From Rapana venosa (taxonomy: Eukaryota; Mollusca; Gastropoda; Neogastropoda; Muricidae), in contig CM054145.1 of assembly GCA_028751875.1 (NCBI GenBank), forward strand, positions 2,088,476-2,152,475: a stretch of DNA of 64,000 nucleotides, in the 5' to 3' direction. The translations under genes and the position numbers were made by a program. The notes beneath the pieces are model-generated. The model saw nothing but the letters and a program-made list of their open reading frames with translations. It was not told the origin of the DNA and ran no database searches. Of this stretch, positions 45,742 to 58,100 are shown piece by piece; within the stretch, counting starts at the first letter, position 1, and each line of letters starts with the position of its first letter.

Positions 45742-46195
45742 CGATAATAAGAATAATAATAATAATAAATGGAACTTATGTAGCGCTATATCTTGCAAAG
45801 ACAAATCAAAGCGCATGCATTCAACCTAATCTTACACAGTCATGCAATCAATGATAAATAATCAATAGTTTAAACAAACAGATATTACAAACATGGTGCG
45901 CTGCAGACAAAATCTATTAAATAAAATTTCAACAGTCAAATGTTTTTCAAAAGCACACACACACAGGTCATATACTTTAGCAGGGTGATAGGACATGGGT
46001 TAGTGAAGGTGGGATAGCTCTGATATGAAACAGGAGGGGGGGGGCGGGGGGGAGGGGAATCTTAGGTTTGAAATGAATATGTCTTTAGGCTGGATTTAAA
46101 AGATGGTGGTTTGAGGTCAGTCACAGTCTTTGCGTCATTTGCTGCCTGTTCTGCTTTTCTTAAATGACTGCCCTTTGAAGTCGCTTTTCAGTTTC
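45742..46195 (-). mobile_element. 5'-truncated CR1/L2-like LINE, C-terminus and 3' UTR
   Basis: Minus strand starts with the end of ORF2 (V-T-D-L-K-P-P-S-F-K-S-S-L-K-T-Y-S-F-Q-T, stop) at about 46150-46070. About 300 bp of 3' UTR follow and match 6320-6640, ending in GCGCTACATAAGTTCCATT plus TTATTATT. It gives the intact version of the tail whose fragments are scattered in the window. Confidence 0.8.
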
Positions 46196-46489
46196 TTTTT
46201 TGCTGCACCTGTCTTTTTCGCTGGTGCTTTTTTTGTTTGTCTCTGAATGTGTGTGTGTGTGTACAATGCAAAACAACACAATACAATATAATGTAGTTTT
46301 TTTCAGTTTGGGGAGGTCAACTAACCCATATGAACAGGAGTACAGGCATATATTTGCTGCAATGTGAACTCACATGGCTGCGTAACAGACCACTGTTAGC
46401 GCGGACTGTGTAAGCACACAAGCATAGAAGTAATGCTGTAGTTGTTGCATGATCCCCACCCTAACACCCTTGGGGGAGTCACCCAGAAC

Positions 46490-46625
46490 GTGCACTCTGT
46501 CTCACTCATCCCACCTGGGAATGAATCACTGTGAGATTGTTACGTACACACTGGATGAGATGTTTGCATACATGTATGTTTTCAAGTACCTCGCCATATA
46601 GGCAGCCGTACTCCAACATAAGAAA
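46490..46625 (-). repeat. Inverted copy of a unit segment (LINE C-terminal fragment)
   Basis: Reverse complement of 51465-51600 and 61490-61625 (landmarks CCACCTGGGAATGAATCACT and CATACATGTATGTTTTCAAG). In the two downstream places the segment is in plus orientation, so here it has been inverted. Confidence 0.75.
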
Positions 46626-46769
46626 CTGTTTATCCCTTCACAGGGCAGTGCAGGTCGTTATGTTAAGAGCTTGTCATGGATGAAGTACAATCTCAACATA
46701 ACATGTTACAACATAGCAACATGACTGATCACTGACTGACTTAGCTTTGGGTCTGGGCCACACTTTCAT

Positions 46770-46835
46770 AGACATAATGGCATTCAGACATAATGGCATT
46801 CAGATATAATGGCATTCAGACATAATGGCATTCAA
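46770..46835. repeat. 18-bp tandem repeat
   Basis: CAGACATAATGGCATTCA about four times. The equivalent place in the next unit (51627) has one copy and in the third (61657-61705) three. Confidence 0.85.
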
Positions 46836-47676
46836 TCTTTCAGAATGTGTTAGCATAAACACTCCTGTTTGAACGCTCAGTTCTTCTCCATCTCAGTTAC
46901 ATAATAACTCAAGTTCTGATTTTAAAAACAAATAAATAAATAAACAGGATAAATTTAGTTTAAAACCTTTTTACAATGAGTAACACATATGGAATGGCAC
47001 AAATCTTCGATACGCTGTTTGCCACATTCTTGACAGGGTGGGTCTTTCCTTTGTTGTTGGGGGGGGGGGGGGTTGGGTTGGTTTTTTTGTTTGGGTTGTG
47101 TTTGGGTGTGGGTTGTTGTTGTTTTTTTTGGGGGGATCCCACTTCTCAGAGGCAGTTAACTGTACCTCAGTAAACACACAACACTTCAGTTCACATGTCT
47201 TTTTCTCTCCAGGTAAGCTTCTTTGCTATCTCAGATTTTGGGGGGGGGGGGGGGTTGTTCTTTTTAATTGTAGTTAGTTGGCTGTTTTTTGTACTGCAGT
47301 CATCTGCCTATTATATCATGTTAGCACATTTTGTACTGCAATTATTTCCCTATCATCTAACATTTGCCGAATTTTTTTTTACTGCAATCATTTCTCTATC
47401 ACAAAATGTTAGCACATTTTGTTCTGCAATACTCTCCCTATAATATATTGATTGCAAAGTTTTTCCTGCACTAATCCTCCTATCACATGTTAGCACATTC
47501 TGTTGTGAAATAATCTCCCTTATTCAAAATGTTTCTAAAACTTCTCTCCACAGTTGTATGGGTCACAGAGAATAACAACAAGCGGTACTAAACCCAATAC
47601 CTCTGCAGCTGGACACTGAAGAATCCCTGTCACCCTCACAGTCCCTCCAACACCACCACTGCCTTGGCACACCAGC

Positions 47677-47714
<38 letters not shown>

Positions 47715-47903
47715 GACACAAATACACACTATGTCCTCCTATCCAGCCGCTCCCTCCCATCCCCATACACTGGTGGTCCACACACAAACATCACTTTGTA
47801 AAACCAGCCCGGTCAGAACAAAGAAACTGTGAACTGAACGTTCCTGCAAGATGTCACAGCGCTCCACACTACAGGAGAAAGTCTGCCAGGCTCAACAATC
47901 TGC

Positions 47904-48200
47904 TGACCCGGGTTTGATTCTCGTTCAAGAGGATTTTTCCTCTGGAGTTAACATCAGTGCTGACTCCACTCTCCCCAAAAGTCCTTTGGATGAGACTATA
48001 AACTGAGGTCCTGTGTGCAAATGCACGCAGAACACCTTCCGCACACGTTAAAACCTGTTCCACTTTTTGGAAGAGTAGGCCATTGTGTGTTGGTGGGAAT
48101 GGATGACAAAATTGACAAAACTGCACACACATGGGGGACTGGATGAAAAAAAGCACATGAGTGCGTATTCCATTATCCTCGAAATAAAAGAATAAAAAAC
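47904..48200 (+). mobile_element. SINE family A (unit X)
   Basis: Box B end GGGTTTGATTCTCGTTC, linker GGAGTTAACATCAGTGCTGA, core GATGAGACTATAAACTGAGG, body, tail TTATCCTCGAAATAAAAGAA. The A-box half of the head is missing. Equivalent copies are at 59695 and 62752. Confidence 0.85.
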
Positions 48201-48475
48201 AAACAAAAAACCCCGGAGGAAAAGGGAGTGGACACCCAGTTCCAGTCATGAAGCTGGCTCCTCCATTCAAAGCAGCAGAGGCCGATTCCTTTGTGTACAG
48301 CCAGACAACAACAAAGGCCACAGCAGGGCCTCACCATGTTTCACACTGGTTGTCACTCACTTGCCTACATGGTGGACTCCCTCACGTCCACAGATTTTAC
48401 AACTTCTGCTATGAACAACACGACTGTCCTACTGCTCTGAAACCATCACTGGCTATGCTGCTGCCAACTTCAGGA

Positions 48476-48775
48476 GATCTTGCATGCTTTTCACCAGACT
48501 GAGATCTTGCATGCTTTTCACCAGACTGAGATCTTGCATGCGTTTCACCAGACAGATCTTGCATGCTTTTCACCAGACAGATCTTGCATGCTTTTCGCCA
48601 GACTGAGATCTTGCATGCTTTTCAACAGACTAAGACCTTGCATGCTTTTCACCAGACTGAGATCTTGCATGCTTTTCACCAGACTGAGATCTCGCATGCT
48701 TTTCACCAGACTGAGATCTTGCATGCTTTTCACCAGACTAAGATCTCGCATGCTTTTCACCAGACTGAGACAGTA
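48476..48775. repeat. 27-bp minisatellite, unit X
   Basis: About 11 copies of GATCTTGCATGCTTTTCACC plus AGACTGA, some shortened to 23 bp. It encodes a 9-residue periodic frame on either strand, which I treat as a repeat shadow. Copy number is 4 in unit Y (60050-60158) and about 10 in unit Z (63325-63597). Confidence 0.95.
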
Positions 48776-48885
48776 CTGGTCACTTTTCCTGTCTGACAGG
48801 GAAGCAAATACACATGCACAGTGGGGGGAGGGGGGGTTTTCTATAGAATTTTGCCGGGGACATTTCTCACTGCCACAGGTTCCTT

Positions 48886-49060
48886 TTTGCATGATAAATG
48901 CATGTAGCACACGGGATCTCAGTTTATCGTCCATTCAAAAACCCAGCACCTCGACCACAGTACAAGGTGTAGTGGGTGGAGGAAGATGTGGGCTCAAACA
49001 GGACTGGAACCGGCACTTTTTGTTTTCCAGGCAGATCTATGCATTACCTCCAGACCGCTG
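48886..49060 (-). mobile_element. SINE family C (unit X)
   Basis: Minus strand: head AGCGGTCTGGAGGTAATGCA, box B GGTTCCAGTCC, CCCACATCTTCCTCCACCC, core TTTTTGAATGGACGATAAAC. The same insertion occurs in units Y (60290-60425) and Z (63730-63870), so it predates the duplication. Confidence 0.7.
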
Positions 49061-49331
49061 ATGTAGGGCAGGCTGAACCTGGCACAGCCCATCCCTTCCT
49101 ACATGGCATTTGCATGCTGGGTATGTTCATGCCGCAAATACCAGTGGCCATAGCTGACCTACATGACCTCCTCAGTTTGCAGTGTTGTCTGCAGGACTTT
49201 GAGGGGAGTGGGGCCACAACAGCGCCAATGCCAGGCCTAACACTGTCCTTCAACACACATCTCAGCAGACTCAACCCACACCCATCACCATTATAAATTT
49301 GATGCTCTGACCACCAAGTTATGTGCCCTTC

Positions 49332-49365
<34 letters not shown>

Positions 49366-49829
49366 GACTGACCTAAAACTACACATTTCAAATTTCCATC
49401 CTACCAACTGAAGATGAAGAATATAAAACACTTCCTTTCTCTTTTTAAAAAAATAAACAACCGACTCCTACAAAGCACACACATAACACAGTCCAGCAGG
49501 TGGACAAAAAACATGGAAAGTCTTAGGTTCAATTCCACCCCAACACACACTCTCTCTTTCTCTCTCTGTCTCTCTCTTTATTATAAATCCCTAAGGGTGG
49601 GGACTGGATGTAAAAAAAGCACATGGGTGCTTATTCATTATCCTTGAAATAAAAGAAATTGTCAGACTACCTCTGTATGTGGACAGGGCGACCTTCAGAA
49701 AAAAATCTGTTCTTTGTCTTCAGCCGTCTGCATACACCAACCCTGTACACACAAAAAGAAACATATTTATAGAATAAAATGTTTACAGCATTGTATGCAG
49801 CTGTATGGGCAACACACACACATACAATC

Positions 49830-50300
49830 AGTTTGCCAAATTCTGTTTTGCGTTGACTCAAAGGCAGTGTTAATGGCATTAAAGTCATGGCATGGTAAAA
49901 TAAGGAATGATATTGTATTTGAGATAAAATTCCTGATACATTCTATTGCAAGCAGAGGCATCAGTGGAATTTATTCGAATGAGCTGGTGGATTCTTTGGC
50001 AAAAACAAGGTGCCTCTGAATACAGTACTGAAGTGTTTGCTTCTAATCTTGCATTGTCATCTTATGAAATTCATTCTAAGTTAATGAAATGCACACATTC
50101 AAAGATTATAGAAAAACATTATCAGCAGTTTCCTTGCCCACGGAAATTAGAAATTCTAATACATAAACTGAGATTAAATGCATGGAATACTAAATATTCA
50201 AAAAATGTAACATGTTGTTCTATTCCACTTTCAGTCCACCATTTGTTGTTTGCCCAATTCTTCTTGACATGTATAAAAGGAGAGGTTTAGATATTCATAA
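49830..50300 (+). pseudogene. LINE RNase H C-terminal remnant
   Basis: Plus strand reads V-D-S-K-A-V-L-M-A-L-K-S-W (second RNase H aspartate), then F-L-I-H-S-I-A-S-R-G-I and N-E-L-V-D-S-L-A-K, with the W-x-P-S-H block deleted between. After a frame change it reads Y-Q-Q-F-P-C-P and L-R-L-N-A-W-N. It resembles the RNase H end of the LINE at 40440-44820 and exists only in unit X. Confidence 0.65.
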
Positions 50301-50406
50301 GAAATATGCCACTAGTCAATAAGTTTTATATGACTGTAAGCAATTCATAATGTCAGTTGCTGAAGTCATATATTCTTCACCTGTAAGACCTTTACTGTAA
50401 TTAGTT

Positions 50407-50460
50407 TTATATATATATATATATTATATATATATATTTATATAAATATGTGTGTGTGGG
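50407..50460. repeat. AT and GT microsatellite
   Basis: TATATA runs in two blocks, then GTGTGTGG. Confidence 0.9.
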
Positions 50461-50529
50461 TGTGTGTAGGGGAAAGAAAGAGAGAGATAGAGATGCGGTG
50501 TGTAATAATAGGTACTTTGGTATGAATGC

Positions 50530-50967
50530 CCCCCGTGGGACTCCCGGGGTATAATAATAATAATGTATGGAATTTATGGATCTCTGCCCTCCAACCAGGC
50601 GTGTCGTAAAAGGCGACTAAGGTGGAACCCTTCCCCCAGGTAGGGGGTTAGACACAGGGCTAACAACCCTGTTCTGTAAAAAAAAGTTTGTTACAGAAAC
50701 AGCAAGACAAGAAATCAACACTACTGGGTGTGACGGGCTTCCAGAGTCATCGGAAGATACTGGCATGAATGACAGTGGTGAAAGCCGAAAGGAAGCCACT
50801 GACAGGAAGATGGAAGTCTTAAGCGCCAAAACTAAGAACAGAGCTGAAGACCTTCCAACATACCTGGGGAACCATTCGGAAGCTGGCCCAGGACAGACAG
50901 GAGTGGAGAACATTTGTTGCTGCCCTACGTGCCAATAAGGCACAAAGGAATTGATGATGATGATGAA
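50530..50967 (+). mobile_element. Internally deleted RTE-type LINE with 12-bp target duplication
   Basis: Same leader (CCCCGTGGGACTCCCGGGG, CTCTGCCCTCCAACCAGGCG) and same LINE C-terminal end (AAGCTGGCCCAGGACAGACA, CATTTGTTGCTGCCCTACG) as 26950-27398, ending in TGATGATGATGATGAA. TGGTATGAATGC at 50518-50529 is repeated at 50968-50979, a clear target-site duplication. Inside the leader, GTATAATAATAATAATGTAT GGAATTTATG replaces the usual spacer: it is the CR1-type LINE 3' terminus. Confidence 0.85.
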
Positions 50968-51039
50968 TGGTATGAATGCAGGTGTGTCTAAATCACCATG
51001 TAGTGAATAGACATTAAACTAAACAAAACAAAACAAAGT

Positions 51040-51215
51040 CAACATCAGTGCTAACACTACTCCCTCGACAGTCCTTCAGATGAGACGATAAACAAAGGCC
51101 ACATGTACAACTGCATGCATCCTGTCCACATGCTGAAACCTGTCCTCCCCTTCAGAAGAGTTGGCCACTCTGGGCCAGCAGAAACAGATAAAACGTATGC
51201 ACGCTGGCGTCATGT
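51040..51215 (+). mobile_element. Diverged SINE family A fragment
   Basis: CAACATCAGTGCTAACACTA linker, core CAGATGAGACGATAAACAAA, then TGCTGAAACCTGTCCTCCC. The same fragment is at 61046-61205. Confidence 0.6.
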
Positions 51216-51278
51216 TTAGGGAGAATCAGAATCTGGCTTCCTCCATGGTGGGAAAAAATTGTCGCATACAGGATCACC

Positions 51279-51500
51279 ATGAATGAAGAACTCTGGAAAA
51301 TGTGCAAAGTTGATGATCTGAAGTCTGTAGCTAGTACCAATAGACTGCGCTGGTTTGGGCACATTCAACGGAAAGCAGACCACCACATCATAAAAAGAAC
51401 AATGGACTTCGTAGTGGATGGAAAGAGACCAAAGGGAAGACCTAGCAAGACCTTATATTGGAGTACAGCTGCCTGTATGGCAAGGTACTTGAAAACATAC
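51279..51500 (+). pseudogene. LINE C-terminal fragment (unit X)
   Basis: Encodes R-L-R-W-F-G-H-I-Q-R-K, then H-I-I-K-R-T-M-D and K-R-P-K-G-R-P-S-K-T, the basic end typical of RTE-like ORF2 proteins. A near-identical fragment lies at 61319-61510, and part of it is inverted at 46490-46625. Confidence 0.7.
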
Positions 51501-52118
51501 ATGTATGCAAACATCTCATCCAGTGTGTATGTAACAGTCTCACAAGGATTCCCAGGTGGGATGAGTGAGACAGAGCGCGTGTTCTGGGTGATGACCCCCT
51601 GGGTGTTAGGCTGGGGATCCATTCAGACATAATGGCATTCAATTATTCAGAACGTGTCAGCATAAACACTCCTGTTTGAACGCTCAGTTCTCCTCCATCT
51701 CAGTTACATAATAACTCAAGTTCTGATTTTAAAAACAAATAAATAAATAAACGGGATAAATTTAGTTTAAAACCTTTTTACAGTGAGTAACACATATGGT
51801 ATGGCACAAATCTTTGATATGTTGTTTTGCCACATTCTTGACAGGGTGGGTCTTTCCTTTGTTGTTGGGGGCTTTGGGTGTGTTTTTGTTGTTGTGGGGC
51901 TTTTTTGAGGGGGGGGGATCCCACTTCTCAGAGGCAGTTAACTGTACCTCAGTAACCACACAACACTTCAGTTCACATGTCTTTTTCTCTCCAGGTAAGC
52001 TTCTATCTCAGTTTGTTTTGTTCTTTGTAATTGTAGTTAGTCGGCTGTTTTTGTACTGCAGTCATCTGCTTATTATATCATGTTAGCATATTTTGTACTG
52101 CATTAATTTCCCTATCAT

Positions 52119-55100
52119 TAGGTAGTGGCAGCCAAAATTTTATATAGCATTTGTGTACATAAAAATGGTATTTTTGAGAACTTTTTTTAAACAAACACAA
52201 CAAAAAAAGAATTATGTCTCTATCTCTATTTTTTCAAAAGTTATGGGTGTCTAAAGATGGCGGTACATTTTTCAGCCATTTTAACTGTATGGAAGCCTTA
52301 TTTGGAAAGGACCTGTTGTGGAAAGCACTACAATCACACCCATAAAAATTTCCACATACAATGTCTATAATACGAATAATACCTACAAAAAGAATCAGCT
52401 CTCTATCTTGAAGGGGAAAAATGATATACTTTGTTAAAATTGCCTCATCGTGTGATTGGCGGTTCACTCAAATTGCACGATAAGCCATGTTTGAGGTCCA
52501 ACAGGTTGGATAAGATAGCATCTTATGGCTACTTTTTTACATTGCTTAAAAGATATGCATACATAGATTATGTCCAATTTTTTCTAGGGCTATACTAGAC
52601 CAAATGTTTCAAATATTGGGGTCTAATTTTGCCGAAAACCCTAAAATGCCCTGCGACGGACCAAAAAGACTGTACATGGTAGATTTTCATTAATAACTTT
52701 TGAACCTGTATAGATATATTGACTTGGAATTTGGTGGTGTAAAATATGGTTGTTTATGCTATTAAAAAGTACATTTATTGGTTTTTTTTCATCAATTATA
52801 TAATGTGTTTTCAGATTCAAAATGGCCGCAAGTGGCTAAATATGTGGTGAACATTTAAGTGAAATGTTATGAAACATTAGTTTTTGTAAAAACATGCTTA
52901 GAAAAGAAACAAAAATCATTTTAATTCATATTTTAATGATTAATCAGATGAATAATCCCTATTTTAATGATGAATCACTTTGCATGCATTTCATATGTTG
53001 TGATATATCATTCTGAGAACCAGCTTCACTAATGCCTAATTACAGGTGGTAAAGGAGAGGACAGGTTCATGCCAGGATGGGGCAGCTCAGTGCTCCCTAG
53101 GATGGGGCAGCTCAGTGCTCCCTCACTAAACTTGTGAACCTCTGATGTCAGAGAACTAGGCTGGTGTAAATTTGATGCTACAGTGTTAGAGGACACTGAG
53201 GATGCAGAAGCGCAAGAAGCCAAATCACTTGAATCAGCCAAAGCCACTCAACCTACTAATGATGAAACACACATTTGAAGGAGAAAAAACCACAAAAGCA
53301 AAAATTTATTCCAGTCTTTTTATAATTTTTCTCTGTAGGCAGTTGAAGCCAGCTTTGATGTCTTATTTGTAATTTTCCCCCACTGTTGTGTACAAGGCTG
53401 CTCTTCCACAGAATTTCCTGTCAGTTGCTCCCATCACTGGTACATATCATTATGTGTTTTCCTATGCCTGTTTTCAAAAGCAATAACAGCTTTCAAAAGT
53501 CCACATGAAGGGGATGCATAAGTCTCCAGATGATGTCCATGATGGCTGGTTACAACATTTTCACACAACAATCCTTAAATGGACACAGCTGTCCTATATG
53601 AACTGGCTTGGACAAAAATGTCTTTCTATTGGTGTATCCTGTAGTACATTTTCTTTCAACTTAGTCAGAAGACACTGCAACTCTGGAAGCTCAGCATCCA
53701 AATGAGTTGACAGAGAAATGTGGCTGTTTCATCAAATGTCTTCTTGCTTTAGTACCAATAACTGAATCAGCAGATGCTTGCAAATGTCTGCAACACACCT
53801 TTGGATGACAACTGTTTAGAGTTGCCAGAAAAATGGACCTCAGCTTGTTTAGTTGATTTCCATTTCTATGTCAGCATTTAAAGAAATGAAAAACTAAAAG
53901 GTTTGTAGAAAATGTTATGCATAGACAAAGAAAATAATAGGGGAGACACACTATGACACACATAAGAAATCCAACAAAGTCTTCATTCCATTGGTGCTAG
54001 AACTGCTGGTAATGACTGCAGTACAAATGTGTCACAGATTGATAAAGGTTGAAATAAAGAATTATTTACCTGAAGCACATCTGTGTTAACTTCTTTTATT
54101 ATAACGTGTGTATGTGTGTGTGTGTGTGTGTTTATGCTAGCACTGGAAGCCAATCAACCCCAAAATAATGGAAAAGGGAAATGAATGGGATGGGGGGGGG
54201 GGGGGGGGGGGGATGCTAGGCTGATAGACACTGTACTAATATGTATCTATCTATCTATCCCGTAGTCTGACGACCGTGGGGGCACCCTCAAAGACTCAGC
54301 AACCAGTTCCCTCCATTCCTCTCTCTGTTCTGCCTTTCTCAGGGTTTTGTTGAGTTCTAGGCCTGTCCATTCACTGATGTTATCCTCCCAGCTCTTCCTT
54401 GGTCTGCCTTTTCTTCTTCCTCCTTGGACAGTGCCTTGCAAAACTGTCTTTGTAATTCCTTGGGATCTTGTGACATGCCCTTTACCACTTAAGTTTACGC
54501 TTTTTCACGATCGTTAGAAGGTTCTCATAGGGTCCAATGGTTTGCTGGATTCTGTTATGCATGCTTTCGTTGCTTATGTGGTCTTTGTAGGAGATGCCAA
54601 GGAGTCTCCGAAAGCATCTCATCTCCACTGCCTGTACTCTTCTCTCCAAATCTGCAGTCAGGGTCAATGATTCACAGGCATACAGAAATATGGATATGAC
54701 AAGGGAGCGCATTAGTCTGATCTTGGAGATAAGTGAGATATTCTTGTCTCTCCAGATGGTGTTTAGTTTTGACAAAGCTGTTATTGTCTGTGCAGTCCTG
54801 CATACTACTTCTGGCTTGGATCCCTGGTCGGATACAATGGCTCCCAGGTACTTGAAGCTTTGAACTGTTTGCAGCTTCTGGTCATTAACCCTGATATCAG
54901 TGCTAATGCCGTTGGTGTTATTAGTCATCAGTTTGGTCTTCTCTGCACTGATTTCCATGCCGTATGTTTTGGAGGCTTATCCAAGTGTTCTGTTAGGCTG
55001 GCAAGCTCTTTTTCTGATCCTGCTATTCCATCAATGTCATCTGCGAAGCGGAGGTTTGTGATCGTTCTGCCACCAATGCTGACTGATCCTTCATGATGTT

Positions 55101-58100
55101 CCAGTGCATCAGCCATGATTCTCTCAAGGAAGATGTTGAAAGAGTGGGTGAGAGTAGACAGCCCTGCCTTACTCCAACTGTTGTTTGAAACCATTCTCCA
55201 ATGTTGTTGTAGTACACTGCACTGGTGGCCTCGCTGTACAGCTGTTTGATGACTCTGATCAGGTTTGCATTGATGCTGTACAAATTCATGGTTGCCCACA
55301 AAGCTGCATGCCACACCCTGTCAAATGCCTTCTTAAAATCGATAAATATGTGGTAAAGGTCTTGTTGATGTTGAAGGTACCGCTCACATAGTATTCTGAG
55401 GTTGAATATCTGTTCTGTTGTGCTGCGCCCTGCTCTGAAACCTGCTTGTTCCTCAGCAATGATGGTCTCTGCTTGTGGCTTCAGTCTATTCAATATTATC
55501 TGCAGCATGACCTTGCTTGGGTGACATATGAGGCTGATTGTGCGGTAATTATGGCATTGTTGTAGATTTCCTTTCTTGGGGGGGGTTTGATGATGAGTGA
55601 CTGCGTCCATGGTGTTGGCCATTTTCCTGTCTGCCAGATCTTGTTGCAGATTCTTAGTAGGGCGCTGATCATGGCTTCCCCTCCAGCTTGGACCAACTCA
55701 GCTGGAATGTTGTCAGCCCTGCTGACTTCCCTTTTTCAGCGATCTGACTGCTGTTTCCACTTCTTCTCGGAGGATAGGGTGACTGTCTGTGTCTTTGCTT
55801 TCGGGTACATTAAGGACTTCTGGATCTCCTGCGGTTCTATAGTTATACAGGTCGGAGCAGTATTCTGTCCATCTGTTCAGAATATCCTGGTCGTCAGTGA
55901 GACATTTCCCCATTTTTGTCTTGGATTGTTAAACCTTTTCTTTGTTTCGTGCTAGTCAGGTCTTTCACCAGCTGATATGCTTTCTTGCTATTGTTTTTCT
56001 TGATGTTCTCTTCAATGTCTTGGCACTGTTTACCGATCCAATTCTCTTTTGCCTCCGTCATGGACTTCTGATTCTTTTGTTGACTGCCCTATATTGTTCT
56101 GCTCTTTCTTTTGTTTCATTTTTCTTTTTCTTCAGCTCTCTACGCTTGTCGCATAGTTGTAGGATGTTAGGTGTGACCCATGGTTTTTTGACTGGTCGGC
56201 GTTTGCCAAGAAGCTCGTTTGCTGTTTCAGTCACCGCTGTATTGAAACTATTCGTCAGTGTATCTATGTCTGAGTCTATCACAGTGAGTGCTGCAAATTT
56301 TCCACCTATCCTTGCTTGAAAAATTTCTTTAATACCTCTGGGTCCTTCAGCTTCTCGAGGTCAAATTTGATCCCGATGTTGTTCCGCTTGTGGATTTTCT
56401 TTAGACGTAGTCGGAAAGTCATCATCACAAGATCATGACCACTCCCTATGTCTGCTCCTGGAAAACTTCGTGTCTGTGCGATGTTAACGCTAGACTGAAA
56501 CCGTCTTTTCACCATGATGTAATCTATTTGGTTGTGGTGTTCTCCATTTGGGCTATGCCATGTCCATTTTCTGGATTTCTTGTGTGGGCCAAGTGTATTC
56601 ACTAGCTGGAGGTGGTTGTTACTGGCAAACTCCAGGAGTCTCAAGCCTCTTTCATTTGATTGGTTATTACAATGTGGCCACAAACGCCCTCCCAGTCTTT
56701 CCATGCATCTTCTCCTACCTTGGCGTTCCAGTCGCCTTGCACAACGAGGATGTCTTTCTTGGGTGTTTGATTCAGAACCTCTTGTAGCTGGTCATAAAAT
56801 TCTTCTACGGCTTCATCTGTGCAGTCTGATGTAGGGGCGTATGCCTGTACTATAGTTATGTTAAAGGGGGTTGCTCTCAGTCGGATGGTAATAAGTCTGC
56901 TGGACACAGGCTGACAGCTCATGACGGTGTTCACGGTGTCTTTGTGAACGAGAAACCCCACGCCGTGTTCATGTTTATCCTGTTTTCCACTGTAGTATAA
57001 TTTGTGGTCTTCCTGGGTCGTTGTTTCTCCCATGTTTTTCCACCTGACTTCGCAGAGCCCAAGGATGTGCCATTGATATCTGGACATCTCATGTGTCAGT
57101 TCTTCCACTTTGCCTGCAGCTCTTAGTGTCCGTACATTCCACGTGCCAATGATGGTGTTGTTTCTGGCACGAATTTTGCTGCGTTTTACATCAGTAGCAT
57201 ACTTTCGACATCTGTCCTGATGAGCAACAGAAGGCGCGGTCCTTGGTAACCCGGGCGACGACCGATCCGGTATGGAGATTCTGGCTGTCTTTGTCATTGG
57301 TGTATCTTGGGCAAATCAAACCTGGCGGAGCCCATCCCTCTCCAGGTCGGATTTTTTGGTTGGGTTTACTCCCCACATGTGGCAGGTGGTACTGGGTTAC
57401 ATGGTTACCAGTAGCAGAGGGAGTCTCTGACCTGACCAGTAATATGTATTGTGTATGGTAATAATAATACAAAAGATAATAATAAGCTCACTATTGAGTA
57501 TTACTGCACTGACATGTAACTCTACCTTGTATATGTTGCTGGAGAAGAAACTCATTGATATCACATTAATTTATGGAAAGATTGCATAACTCAAAAATCC
57601 CACGGCACAACTAAACAAAGAAAATAAACTAAACTCCACTTTCAATTCACCAAAAATGATACTAAAGTGTGAATTGGTCAAAACAAAAACAAAAAACGGG
57701 GACAACGTTTGCTTCACGAAATCACGGAGTCACGACGATCTTGGATTATCTTCTCTTGGTTAGGCTGGTCATTCAGCAAATCGATAAATACGATCGCTAT
57801 TTCACTATGTAACCTTACCAAAAAAATACATTGTATAGAGATACGTTCAAACTATCTTATTTTGCAATCATCGTAAATTTGTGAAGTGATTTTGTGGAAA
57901 TATCTGACGAAATCGGGCGTGCTTTCTTCTTTCCGGTTCGCACATGTCCGAAGATCGACAACGATCGTAAAAGTCCTTTTCTAAGTCTTCGTTTTCAACG
58001 ATCGCACGAATTATTACGCAAACCACGCGATCTTTGTATAAATAAACTGTTATATCAATGATCTATATTGAAACATTTATGAAATTTACCCTGTAAATCG

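Larger units (their letters stand above)
46860..51720 (+). repeat. Tandem unit X of a roughly 3.4-kb segmental repeat
   Basis: Runs from ACTCCTGTTTGAACGCTCAG to the same word at 51668. Order inside: AT-rich leader, G/T block (47058-47135), AATCTCCC-rich spacer, CA repeat (47682-47710), family-A SINE, 27-bp minisatellite, family-C SINE, CA repeat (49336-49364), GTATGCAGCTGTATGGGCAA block and a LINE C-terminal fragment. It is interrupted at about 49826-51040 by later insertions. It lacks the extra family-A SINE found in units Y and Z. Confidence 0.85.
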
